Of a stretch of 64,000 nucleotides of DNA, positions 55,146 to 64,000 are shown in pieces. Source of the stretch: Otatea glauca (Eukaryota; Streptophyta; Magnoliopsida; Poales; Poaceae); assembly GCA_036346275.1 (NCBI GenBank), contig CM070730.1:43260918-43324917 (forward strand), written 5' to 3'. The notes under the pieces are model-generated. The model was not told where the DNA came from and ran no database searches. It saw nothing but the letters and a program-made list of their open reading frames with translations. The position numbers were made by a program, and so were the translations under genes. The first letter of the stretch is position 1, and each line of letters opens with the position of its first letter.

Positions 55146-56425
55146 ATGGTTGACACTCGTTCTGGAGCCGGTCACAGTTCGCCCGTGGATGCCAGTGCCA
55201 GTACCAACCCCAATCCCAATGCACCACCGCCACCACCAGTAGTTACAGATCAGAACATGGGACATTTTCTGGCAGCTCAAACTCAGCTAATGAATACAAT
55301 GATGCAGAACATGAACAACATGATGAATTAGCGAGAACTGATCGCAGATTGCCCTAGCTAACTCGTTGAACCAGTGAGAACCAAGCTACCGCTGCACCTC
55401 CTCAAGCTCGTCTCCAGTCCAAGCTAGCAGAATTTATGAGGACTCATCCGCCAACTTTCTCCAACTCTTCAGAACCATTGGACGGAGATGATTGGATCCG
55501 CTCCATTGAGAAGAAGCTTGCAATTGCCTAGTGCACCGATCGTGAGAAGGTTCTCTATGCCGCTCATCAGCTGGAGGGCACCACTGCTGAATGGTGGGAG
55601 AACTACAGTGCCGCCCGTGATGACCCTCAGACTATCACTTGGGCAGAGTTTTCCAATGCTTTTCACCACTCCCATATCCCAGATGGAATAGTGGAGATGA
55701 AGAAGAATGAGTTTCGCGAGCTCAAGCAAGAAGGGATGTCAGTGAGTGAATACCTTAATAAATTCACTCAACTCGCTCGCTACGCTCCAGAGGATGTAGC
55801 CACAGATGATGCTCGCGAGAAGAAATTCAAGCGTGGACTCAATCCAGACTAAAGGTGCAAGTCATTGGCAATGACTATGCAGATTTTCAAAGACACAGTA
55901 GATAAAGCTATGCTCATTGAAGAATCTCGCCGTGAATTGGAAGAATCAGAAGAGAAAGATGATGCGACATGGAGCCCATCGAGTCATCGGTGAGAGTCGA
56001 ACCAATGCTCAACGACTGCTCGTTTCACTCCTCCGAATACATTGGGGCCCTGCACCAAAGACCTCGCCCGACTCCTTCAGCAATCGCAACCTCAAAGACC
56101 AACAAACAATCCACCTCAAAGGACCGAGAATCCAGTGCGGGAGTCACATGTTCCAACTGTCATGAACTCGGTCATTATGCAAATAATTGCCCAAGAAAGC
56201 AAGCTGTGGACTTGATCCGTTTCAACTTGGGATCTACGCCAGCCAAGACCCCTACCAGATCAGGACGTGGAGTGCCCCCGACTCCCAATCAAGCCATCAA
56301 GAGGTCCGCGGCGTCTGCTGGAAGAGGCCGTGTGAATCACGTCACCACCGAGGATGCCCACCGCACGGACGTCATACTAGGTAAGCTCCTAGTCAACTCA
56401 AAGATCCGCCATGGTTTTGTTTGAC
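55146..56425 (+). pseudogene. E2 gag (broken)
   Basis: ATG at 55146 starts MVDTRSGAGHSSPVDASAST, then a Pro/Asn-rich and Met-rich region. TAG at 55329-55331 and TAG at 55529-55531 (between AIA and CTDREK) interrupt it. The gag domain continues with AAHQLEGTTAEWWENYSAA and KFTQLARYAPEDVATDD, and frameshifts follow near 55850. The CCHC knuckle CSNCHELGHYANNC is intact at 56149-56190. Beyond it VNHVTTEDAH leads to the protease. Gag would build particles; it cannot be made in full from this copy. Confidence 0.85.
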
Positions 56426-56805
56426 TCGAGCTACGCATTCGCTTGTTTCTGAGTTTCATTGCAAATCATCAATTAAAGACAATGCCTCTTAAGGCTATTT
56501 TATTAGTGCAATCTCCTGGTTCTGATTTGAGTACGAACCAAGGCTGCCCCGAAGTTAAGATATTAATTGGAGGGGTAGAATTTCTAGCCAACCTTATTGT
56601 CCTAGACACCAAGTCCCTAGATGTGATCCTAGGAATGGATTGGCTTTCCAAGAACCAAGCAGTTTTGGATTGTGGGAATAGAGAGATCACCTTAACTAGT
56701 CCAGATGGAGCCAAGTTAAAAGTTCAAGCCGCTTCAGATCAGTCCGAAGGAATGAAAGTTTGTAGTGCCAAAGGAATAAGTTTGGAAGATGTGCCATCGC
56801 CGTGA
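56395..56805 (+). pseudogene. E2 protease region (active site damaged)
   Basis: Where E1 has DSGASHSFIS, E2 at about 56422 reads GACTCG followed directly by AGCTACGCATTCG. Compared with E1 this lacks two bases, removes the glycine of the DSG triad and shifts frame. Downstream, frame 56443-56805 is open and has LDVILGMDWLSKNQAVLD, the end of the protease fold. TGA at 56803-56805 and a one-base shift near 56820 separate it from pol. Confidence 0.75.
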
Positions 56806-56838
56806 ATTTCACGATGTGTTTCGGATGAGTTGCATGGA

Positions 56839-59679
56839 ATGCCACCGGACCTAGATATAGAGTTCTTGATAGAACTAGTTCCTGGAACACCACCCATTTC
56901 CAAGAGACCTTATAGGATGCCTGCTAATGAGTTAGCTGAGGTAAAGAGACAGATTAAAGAGCTGCAGGATCAAGGTTTTGTTCGACCAAGTTCTTCGCCA
57001 TGGGGAGCGCCAGTTCTTTTAGTTGAAAAGAAAGATGGAACTCGGAGAATGTGTGTAGATTATCGCTCACTCAATGAGGTCACCATCAAGAATAAGTACC
57101 CTCTGCCAAGAATCGATGATTTGTTTGACCAACTTCAAGGAGCCGGAGTGTTCTTGAAGATTGACTTAAGATCAGGTTACCACCAGTTGAAGATTCGTCA
57201 GGAGGATATACCCAAAACAGCTTTTGTTACTCGGTATGGACAGTATGAGTATACTGTGATGTCTTTTGGATTGACCAATGCCCCTGCCTACTTCATGACC
57301 TTGATGAATAAGGTATTTATGGAATATCTGGATAAGTTTGTTGTTGTTTTCATTGATGACATTCTAATCTACTCCAAAAGTGAGGAAGAACATGAGGATC
57401 ACTTGCGCCAAATTTTAACAAAGCTAAGAGAGAATCAGCTTTACGCAAAGTTCAGTAAATGTGAGTTCTGGATGAAAGAAGTTGCTTTCCTAGGTCATAT
57501 CATATCAACCGAAGGAGTCGCTGTTGACCCCAGTAAGGTACGAGATGTGCTAAGTTGGGAGTCACCCAAGACGGTACCCCAAAACCGAAGTTTTCTTGGA
57601 ATGGTGGGATATTATCGCTGTTTCATAGAAGGGTTTTCTAGAAAAGCCAGACCACTCACTCAACTCTTAAAGAAGGAGAAGAAATTTGTTTGGACACCAG
57701 AGTGTGAGCAAAGTTTTCAAAAATTAAAGAAGTGTTTGACAACTGCCCCAGTGCTTATCCTGGCAGATAATAGGAAGGATTTTGAGATATTCTGTGATGC
57801 ATCCCGACAAGGACTCGGTTGTGTGCTAATGCAAGATAAGAAGGTTGTAGCGTATGCTTCGCGACAACTAAGGCCACATGAAGTTAATTACCCTTCCCAT
57901 GATTTGGAATTAGCAGTCGTAGTGCATGCTTTGAAGATTTGGCGTCATTATCTCATTGGTAATCGTTGTGAGGTTTATACTGATCATAAGAGTTTGAAGT
58001 ATATCTTTATCCAAGCTGACCTCAATATGAGACAAAGAAGATGGTTGGAATTGATTAAGGACTATGACATTGGGATTCATTATCATCCAGGCAAGGCCAA
58101 TGTCGTAGCCGATGCTTTGAGTAGAAAGAGTTACTGCAATACTCTGATGATTAAGGAAAGTCAGCCAACCCTCTATAAGGAATTTCAGAAGCTTAGTTTG
58201 GAATTGGTTCAGGAAGGGTATTTAACTACTTTGGAAGTACGCCCTACGTTGGAAGATCAGATTCGAGAAGCACAAGTAGATGATGCCAATATCAAGGAGA
58301 TTAAGAGCAATATGAAGAAAGGAAAAGCCCCAAGTTTCACTGAAGATGAACAAGGTACTATTTGGTATGAGAAGCGTATTTGCGTACCAGATCAGAAAGA
58401 GCTTAAGGAGTTGATTCTCAAGGAAGCGCATGAGACTTTATACTCCATTCATCCTGGAAGTACCAAGATGTATCAAGACCTCAAGGAAAGGTATTGGTGG
58501 CCTAGTATGAAGCGTGAGATTGCAGAGTATGTTGCACTTTGTGATGTCTGCCAGAAGGTCAAGGCAGAGCATCAGAGGCCAGCAGGATTGCTGCAGCCCT
58601 TGAAGATTCCAAAGTGGAAGTGGGAAGAAATTGGTATGGATTTCATCACCGGATTTCCTAAGACCCAAGCAGGTTATGACTCGATCTGGGTAATAGTCGA
58701 TCGATTGACTAAGGTAGCTCACTTTATTCCAGTTAAGACTACCTATGCAGGAGATAAATTAGCAGAATTATATATGTCAAGGATCGTCAGTCTTCACGGA
58801 GTGCCTAAGAAGATAGTGTCTGATAGAGGAAGCCAATTTACCTCTCGTTTTTGGCAGAGTCTGCATGAAGCCATGGGAACTCATCTCATATTCAGTACTG
58901 CCTATCACCCTCAAACCGATGGACAGACTGAGCGTGTGAATCAGATTCTTGAAGATATGTTAAGAGCTTGTGCCTTAACTTATGGTGCTAAGTGGGACAA
59001 GTGTTTGCCCTATGCCGAGTTTTCGTACAACAATAGTTATCAAGCCAGTCTGCAAATGTCGCCTTTTGAAGCCTTATATGGAAGAAAGTGCAGAACCCCT
59101 CTCAACTGGAAGGAGTCAGGAGAAAGACAATTGTTTGGCCCTGCCATATTGCAAGAAGCCGAAGAGCAAGTCCAATTAATTCGAGACCATTTAAAGATCG
59201 CTCAAAGCAGACAAAAGAGTTATGCAGATAATCGTCGCCGAGATTTAAGTTTTGAGCCCAATGATTATGTTTATCTCAGAGTCACCCCTCTCAAAGGAGT
59301 TAAGAGATTTCAAGTAAAAGGAAAGCTTGCTCCTAGATATGTGGGACCGTTCAAAATCTTGGAACGAAGAGGAGAGGTTGCCTACAAGTTAGAATTGCCT
59401 CAGTCTTTTGCCGGAATCCATGATGTGTTCCATGTATCGCAGTTGAAGAAATGCCTATGTGTGCCAGAGGAACAGATGCCATTGGAAGCCATTGATTTGC
59501 AAGAGGATCTTACCTACAAGGAGCAACCAGTGAAAATTTTGGATATAGCCGAGCGTATCACGAGGAGCAAGATCATCCGTTTTTGCAAAGTCCAGTGGAG
59601 CAATCATTCAGAAGAGGAAGCAACTTGGGAGCGAGAAGAGGATCTGAAGTCTGAGTTCCCCCACCTATTCCCTAGCTGA
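56839..59679 (+). CDS. E2 pol: reverse transcriptase, RNase H, integrase, chromodomain
   Basis: Open from 56806 to TGA at 59677-59679. The first in-frame ATG is 56839, but pol is normally part of a gag-pol polyprotein, so this is not a proven start. RT: RPYRMPANELAEVKRQI, YPLPRIDDLFDQL, DLRSGYHQL and catalytic FIDD at 57349-57360. RNase H: FEIFCDASRQGLGCVL and VVADALSRKS. Integrase: HPGSTKMYQDL...CDVCQKVK zinc finger, then Asp in MDFITGFPK, Asp in VSDRGSQFTSRFW, Glu in ILEDMLRAC. C-terminus: KILDIAERITRSKIIRF, EEEATWEREEDLKSEFPHLF, a chromodomain-like end. All catalytic residues I can identify are present. Confidence 0.93.
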   Translation: MPPDLDIEFLIELVPGTPPISKRPYRMPANELAEVKRQIKELQDQGFVRPSSSPWGAPVLLVEKKDGTRRMCVDYRSLNEVTIKNKYPLPRIDDLFDQLQGAGVFLKIDLRSGYHQLKIRQEDIPKTAFVTRYGQYEYTVMSFGLTNAPAYFMTLMNKVFMEYLDKFVVVFIDDILIYSKSEEEHEDHLRQILTKLRENQLYAKFSKCEFWMKEVAFLGHIISTEGVAVDPSKVRDVLSWESPKTVPQNRSFLGMVGYYRCFIEGFSRKARPLTQLLKKEKKFVWTPECEQSFQKLKKCLTTAPVLILADNRKDFEIFCDASRQGLGCVLMQDKKVVAYASRQLRPHEVNYPSHDLELAVVVHALKIWRHYLIGNRCEVYTDHKSLKYIFIQADLNMRQRRWLELIKDYDIGIHYHPGKANVVADALSRKSYCNTLMIKESQPTLYKEFQKLSLELVQEGYLTTLEVRPTLEDQIREAQVDDANIKEIKSNMKKGKAPSFTEDEQGTIWYEKRICVPDQKELKELILKEAHETLYSIHPGSTKMYQDLKERYWWPSMKREIAEYVALCDVCQKVKAEHQRPAGLLQPLKIPKWKWEEIGMDFITGFPKTQAGYDSIWVIVDRLTKVAHFIPVKTTYAGDKLAELYMSRIVSLHGVPKKIVSDRGSQFTSRFWQSLHEAMGTHLIFSTAYHPQTDGQTERVNQILEDMLRACALTYGAKWDKCLPYAEFSYNNSYQASLQMSPFEALYGRKCRTPLNWKESGERQLFGPAILQEAEEQVQLIRDHLKIAQSRQKSYADNRRRDLSFEPNDYVYLRVTPLKGVKRFQVKGKLAPRYVGPFKILERRGEVAYKLELPQSFAGIHDVFHVSQLKKCLCVPEEQMPLEAIDLQEDLTYKEQPVKILDIAERITRSKIIRFCKVQWSNHSEEEATWEREEDLKSEFPHLFPS

Positions 59680-59707
59680 CTGTAATCTCGGGTCGAGATT
59701 TCATTTA

Positions 59708-59717
59708 AGGGGGGAGG
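59708..59717 (+). other. E2 polypurine tract
   Basis: AAGGGGGGAGG lies just before the 3' LTR start at 59720, preceded by CGGGTCGAGATTTCATTT as in E1. Confidence 0.9.
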
Positions 59718-60248
59718 TTTGTAACATCCCAAAATTTGAAGTTTTGGAATGTTTGAATTCAAAAATAAACCATTTGCATTTTCTTGAATTAATTCCAGCT
59801 TAATTTGAATTTTCCATAAATAAAAGGATTTAATTTGACTAAACTATTCATCAAACTCAAGAATTTCAGTTTTAGTTGGGTTCATTTTGCTCCAAGGAAT
59901 TTTTCTGTATTTTTTGGGATTTTTCTGAATTTATTTCAATTTACTTGCATTTATTCGAATCTCTGGATATTTCTTAAATCGGAAAATGATTTTATTTCCA
60001 AAAGGCCCCTCGGGCAGAATCTGCTCCGGCCGTTCCCCAGCCCGCTCGCCCCGGCCCGCTCCGCTCGGCCCATCTCTTGCGCGCAGCCCGCTCGACCTGC
60101 TTCGCAAGCCCAGTCGTGTCGGCCGTCCGATCGACGCCACGTGTGCGGCTGAGATCGCGCCCGCGAAACCCTAGCCGCCGCCGACTCGGAGTCCCGCCGC
60201 CGCACGTCGCCGTCTCGGGGTCCACGTCCGTTGCACGTCCCCCGAGGC

Positions 60249-60255
60249 TATAAAA
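60249..60255 (+). promoter_or_regulatory. Putative TATA box of E2 3' LTR
   Basis: TATAAAA in GAGGCTATAAAAGCCGTGCC. It could drive transcription outward into the E4 LTR. Confidence 0.65.
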
Positions 60256-61918
60256 GCCGTGCCGCACCCCGCCCGAGGTCCGCCGTCTCGCGCCGCTTCG
60301 TTTGCCCTCTGTCTCGCCGCCCGAGACTTCGTCCTCCGCCCGTGCGAGCTCGCCGGAGTCCGCCGCCCTTGCCGAAGCTTCCACCGCCTTTTTCTTCGCC
60401 GCCGGTGCGTCTCCGCCACCGCCGTTGGTCTCTCCGCATTGCCCACGTCGCCCTCACCCCGTTTCGCCTTGTCCCGGGTCCGAGCCGTCGCATCTTCGCC
60501 GTGCGCCGCGTCTTCTTCCTCGCCTCCGGTAAGCCGCGCCGCCGCCTCGCCGTTGTACCTTGCCGAGAACCTCAGCCGCCCGATCGCAAGCCGATGCTCC
60601 AGGTCTCGCCGTGTCGCCACTGCCGCAATCCCGCCTCCTTGGCCATTCGATCTGGCCCTCTCGCCAGATGCACGACGCGTGGCCACCTGCGTCAGCGCTG
60701 GCGTGGCCGCTTATGTCAGCAGCCACCTCAGCCCTCGCCGACGCAAGCGCTGACGTCGGCCGTGCGCCGAGTGCACGTTGGACCGAAGCCGTGCCGTGGA
60801 CCCAGTCCACCGTGAACCCGATGACGTCAGTGATTGCGCAATAAATCCTTTTTCCGTATAAAAATAAATCCAGAAATTCTGATTTTCTGTATTTTCTCTG
60901 AATTTAATCTTTCGGAGGCCCGTTCTCGCTCATACGAACTCCGTTTGAGGCGATTCAAGTTTCTAATTTTTTCTAAAATCAAGATCTATCTTCCAAAGCC
61001 ATTTATTTTCAGTTTTGAGCTTGTTTGTGACTCTGTTTTGTATTTATTTATTTTCGTTGCTTCTTTTCTGGTAGACGCTAATTCCGAGGCAGCGAACGAA
61101 GACTTTGAAGACCAAGATTCTGCACTAGATCAGCAAGGCAAGTCGTAATCCTTTGATCATATTGATCCTATGTTTGCAAAAGTAATTTACTTTATTACAA
61201 TTGCATGCTATTTTCTGTATCAATGCTTATTTAATGGGATTAGATGTATACCTAGTTGACATTATGCCACCTTGATTAATTGAGATGCCATGTATCCATT
61301 GTTAAACCTAGGTTGGGACATTACTAGTTGGACATAATCATTATACCAACATTGGGTTATGTAGCTATGCTTAGACATGCTTAGATATACGTTGGGATTC
61401 ATGTCACACATTGAATAATGTTAATCTTGACTTAATGAGATATTGAATCGTGGCCGTTAGCCACTATTGTAAAACTTGTTGTACCATGGCGGGGTTTGCC
61501 ATTGGTCTTGGTTGAACGAATTGTTTTCCCTCGGGCAAGTGATCGTGCAGTAAAGGGGGTGCTTTCTAGCACATTGGGATGTGGATGTCTTGCCTGAGAC
61601 AACTTAAGGACTTAATCTTGTGCGCCATTGAACTGGCCTAACTGTACTACCACATGTCCGAATGGGACAGACCTAGCTGATTAATTTGCAATGTCTAGCC
61701 TTGAGTACTGCCAGTTGGTGGTGTGGGTTTCGGGATGGACGGGTAAATTCGCAAGGCGCAAGAGGGGTCCTAATGGGCGAAACCTTAGTGGGCAGTACCG
61801 AGTTTAGACAGTGCATTGTAAAGGCTTTGTTATGATATCTCTGCGACACACCAAAGGAAGTGTGTTAGTAACGTTTGCACAAAGAGATGTTCATGTCTTG
61901 TGGGTAAAGTTGTACAAC

Positions 61919-61947
61919 CTCTGCAGAGTGTAAAACTATTCGAATAG
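61919..61947 (+). other. Twin palindromes in E2 3' LTR
   Basis: CTCTGCAGAG, seven bases, then CTATTCGAATAG; both perfect palindromes. Confidence 0.6.
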
Positions 61948-62599
61948 CCGCGTCCGCGGTCATGGATAAGCCCGGGAATTTCACACGGGGTATAGAGTGT
62001 TTCATAAAATGTGGAATGTGGAATTATTGGGATGTGAACGGGGAGTTCACTGTTGTTTTGTTGTATATCATTGATCTATCAATCTTTTATTTATCTTTTC
62101 ATAAATATGCTTTCAATCTATTTATTGTATTTCAATTCAAGTTGTTGCTTTCTGCAAATGAACTATATAGCCATCCTTGTCAAGCCGTGCATAAATATAT
62201 TGCATCAATTCCCTACGGCTTGCTGAGTACTTTTGTACTCACGGCTTTATGCCCTTGTTGATCAGTTGCTGAAGGAGATAATGAATCTCGTGAGGAGGAA
62301 TTCTATGAAGACTACGTGGATTAGGAAGGCGTTCCCCAGACGATTGCCTGTGGCATGTCGAATGGCTCAAGTTATCTTTTCCGCTGCAATAATTATTTGT
62401 TTCTTAAGCCCTTAAGGCATAATGGTGTAAACATTGACCATAAGGTCGTTTGCTTTATTCAATAATAATTTGCTTCTTCTTAGTTAATTCGTTGTATGGA
62501 GTGATATTTCTTCTATATTTCCACTGTGTGCACTAGCGTGATCCTTGACTAGTGTAGTATACTCAGAGGGTTTCGGATTTGCAAATTCGGGTCCCGACA

Positions 62600-62604
62600 G
62601 TTCT
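62600..62604. repeat. Target site duplication of E2 (right)
   Basis: GTTCT after CCCGACA, matching 51999-52003. Confidence 0.9.
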
Positions 62605-64000
62605 TTTGCATCAAACAACATTTTTAAACTAGCATCTTATTTAGATTAAAAGCAGTGAAAACAGTTATATATAATGCTAAGTTCTGCAAACAGTTTTTCT
62701 TCAAAGATTCCTGGCACACAGCCTTAAACAGTTAATTCTTAGCACCGGCACACAGCCACCCTTCCCACATTTTATTTTTGAAGATCTACCCCTTGACTGT
62801 AATCCCCGAGCAATGCTCAATACCGCGAGCACGGCTATTCAAAAATATTTGACACTCTGCAGAGGTTGTAAACTTTACCCACAAGATACAGCCGCTCACC
62901 ACACAGGTGATTGCCCTTAACAAAGCCTTTCAGGAACCTCTACCTTAACCAATGAACCTCTCCGGTATCACCTTCACTATCACTTCCCTCACACAGAGCC
63001 GAAGTATAGGAAAGGACAACACCGTTGGATGGGCATCAAGCCGTAGCACAGGTATGCTCCCCCTCACAGATACACCCCTGTGTATTGTCACCCCGAGATA
63101 TCAGAGGAAAGATATCAGAACCCTAATCAACTAGGTCTGTCCCATATCAGATATGTGGTTGTACGGGTGACTCAGTTCAAATACTTGCAAGGTGAAGTCC
63201 TTAGCTGACCAAGGCAAGACTTTCATCACTCAAAAGTGGCACACAGCCCAATGTGGCACACAGACTCACATCACTCATCAACCCATTGCCACACAGGCCC
63301 ACCTGGCACAAAGCCTCTTGCCACTTGCCCCTGTCTAAATCATTTCCCACCCGGTTGATTATTGTGCAACACATGCCAGCAATAACTCAACATCGGTACG
63401 GAACCACACAGGTCTCCGTACTTCAATTTCATCACGTAGCATCATCACACTACTTTTCAAAATATATTCAATATTTCATTAGTCAATATTGCTGCATGTT
63501 CCAAAAGATCATCCATGACTCGATGCAGGGTTAAGCATCTAATCACGGCCTAGCCTCCCATGTTGGCAAAATATTATCATCCAACTAGTACAAGCAACCT
63601 AGGGTGACAATGATTTCAGGGCATACAGGTAATAATTTCAAGGTGACATTAACAGTATGGGTTGATTAGCTACATTACCCAAATTAATTTAAATTCATTT
63701 TTAATGAATTTAGCATGCATAATTTCAAAGCAAAATACATTTAAAAGAAACTGGGATCAAAATGGTCAAAGCATCACTTGCCTTCAAAGAGTTGCTAGTC
63801 ATGTTCCGAAGCTTGATCTTGAGCGACGAACTCTTCTTCGAAACTTTCCGGCAAATTTGTGTCTATGCGTAGAAATAACATATGCAATAAATAACTAGTA
63901 CAGTAGACTAAAAGTTCTCAAAAATTCAAATAAAATTCACCATTAAAAATATCACAATTTTACAAATTTTTAGAGGCTGGAATCACCCCAATCGGAGTTC
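62605..64000 (-). repeat. E4: minus-strand gypsy LTR, inner part, runs off the window
   Basis: Continuation of 51539-52003 after the E2 insertion. The minus strand shows CTCTGCAGAGTGTCAAATAT (complement of 62845-62864), ATCTTGTGGGTAAAGTTTAC, AAGGCAAGTGATGCTTTGAC, and ends at the window edge in GAACTCCGATTGGGGTGATT, the counterpart of GAACTCCGATTGAGGCGATT in E2 LTRs. It is a more distant relative of E2. The short ORFs here are incidental. Confidence 0.8.

Larger units (their letters stand above)
52004..62599 (+). mobile_element. E2: complete Ty3/gypsy chromovirus with open pol
   Basis: 10,596 bp with TGTAACATCCC...CCCGACA LTRs, tRNA-Met-type primer site, gag, broken protease, a pol frame open for 949 codons to the chromodomain, polypurine tract, and exact GTTCT target duplications. 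It sits inside the E4 LTR in the opposite orientation. Domain order and chromodomain match E1; clade is probably Tekay/Del. Gag carries stops and frameshifts and the protease active site is damaged, so it is probably not autonomous, although it is younger-looking than E1. Confidence 0.94.
59720..62599 (+). repeat. E2 3' LTR
   Basis: 2,880 bp, the full-length copy, from TGTAACATCCC to TCCCGACA. It has a GC-rich block with TATA, then AAGGCAAGTCGTAATCC, and a tail including the 317 bp missing in the 5' copy. Confidence 0.93.

Overview
The window reads as a transposon-dense intergenic stretch of a grass (Poaceae) nuclear genome. It holds nested LTR retrotransposons with 5-bp target duplications, CACTA DNA transposons with 3-bp duplications, a Stowaway MITE, and short islands of non-repeat DNA. 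Only one convincing host gene is visible: an intronless ARGOS/ORGAN SIZE RELATED-like gene at 31.7-32.1 kb (+). Nearly everything else is mobile-element sequence, mostly decayed.

Layout. 1-5,729: decayed Ty1/copia element on the minus strand, cut by the window edge. 5,937-6,330: orphan copia gag fragment. 6,792-17,156: complete Ty3/gypsy chromovirus (E1, +, target duplication ATAAT) with long LTRs and a gag-pol full of stops. 19,186-30,613: complete Tat/Retand-type Ty3/gypsy element (E3, -, target duplication GAAAT); it has a 606-codon gag-protease ORF, decayed pol, antisense coding-like blocks and a satellite-like array of about 27 units in its 3' untranslated region. 31.4-32.3 kb: ARGOS-like gene. 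32.6-35.2 kb: Stowaway MITE, degenerate AT-rich repeats and a foldback MITE. 35.9-47.2 kb: an old minus-strand gypsy LTR (E5) broken by two CACTA elements only 68 bp of unique sequence apart. CACTA-1 carries a Ulp1-type protease fragment. CACTA-2 carries an IDN2/FDM-like (RNA-directed DNA methylation) fragment plus a 160-bp-arm inverted repeat that was later split by a solo gypsy LTR. About 48-51.5 kb: minus-strand Sirevirus-like copia LTR with a higher-order tandem repeat. 51.5-64 kb: another minus-strand gypsy LTR (E4) interrupted by a complete chromovirus (E2, +, target duplication GTTCT) whose pol reading frame is still fully open.

From nesting alone, the Sirevirus-like element received E4 and E4 received E2; E5 received CACTA-1 and CACTA-2, and CACTA-2 received the solo LTR. 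Most premature stops in E1 and E2 gag/pol are TAG where the relative has or predicts glutamine, as expected from CAG (CHG) cytosine deamination. LTRs of the E1, E2 and solo-LTR families share a pair of short palindromes whose stem bases covary between families.

The best candidates for something not already described are the RdDM-gene fragment with a hairpin inside one CACTA transposon, the covarying twin palindromes in the chromovirus LTRs, and the composite satellite inside E3. All family assignments rest on motif recognition by eye; no database search was run.
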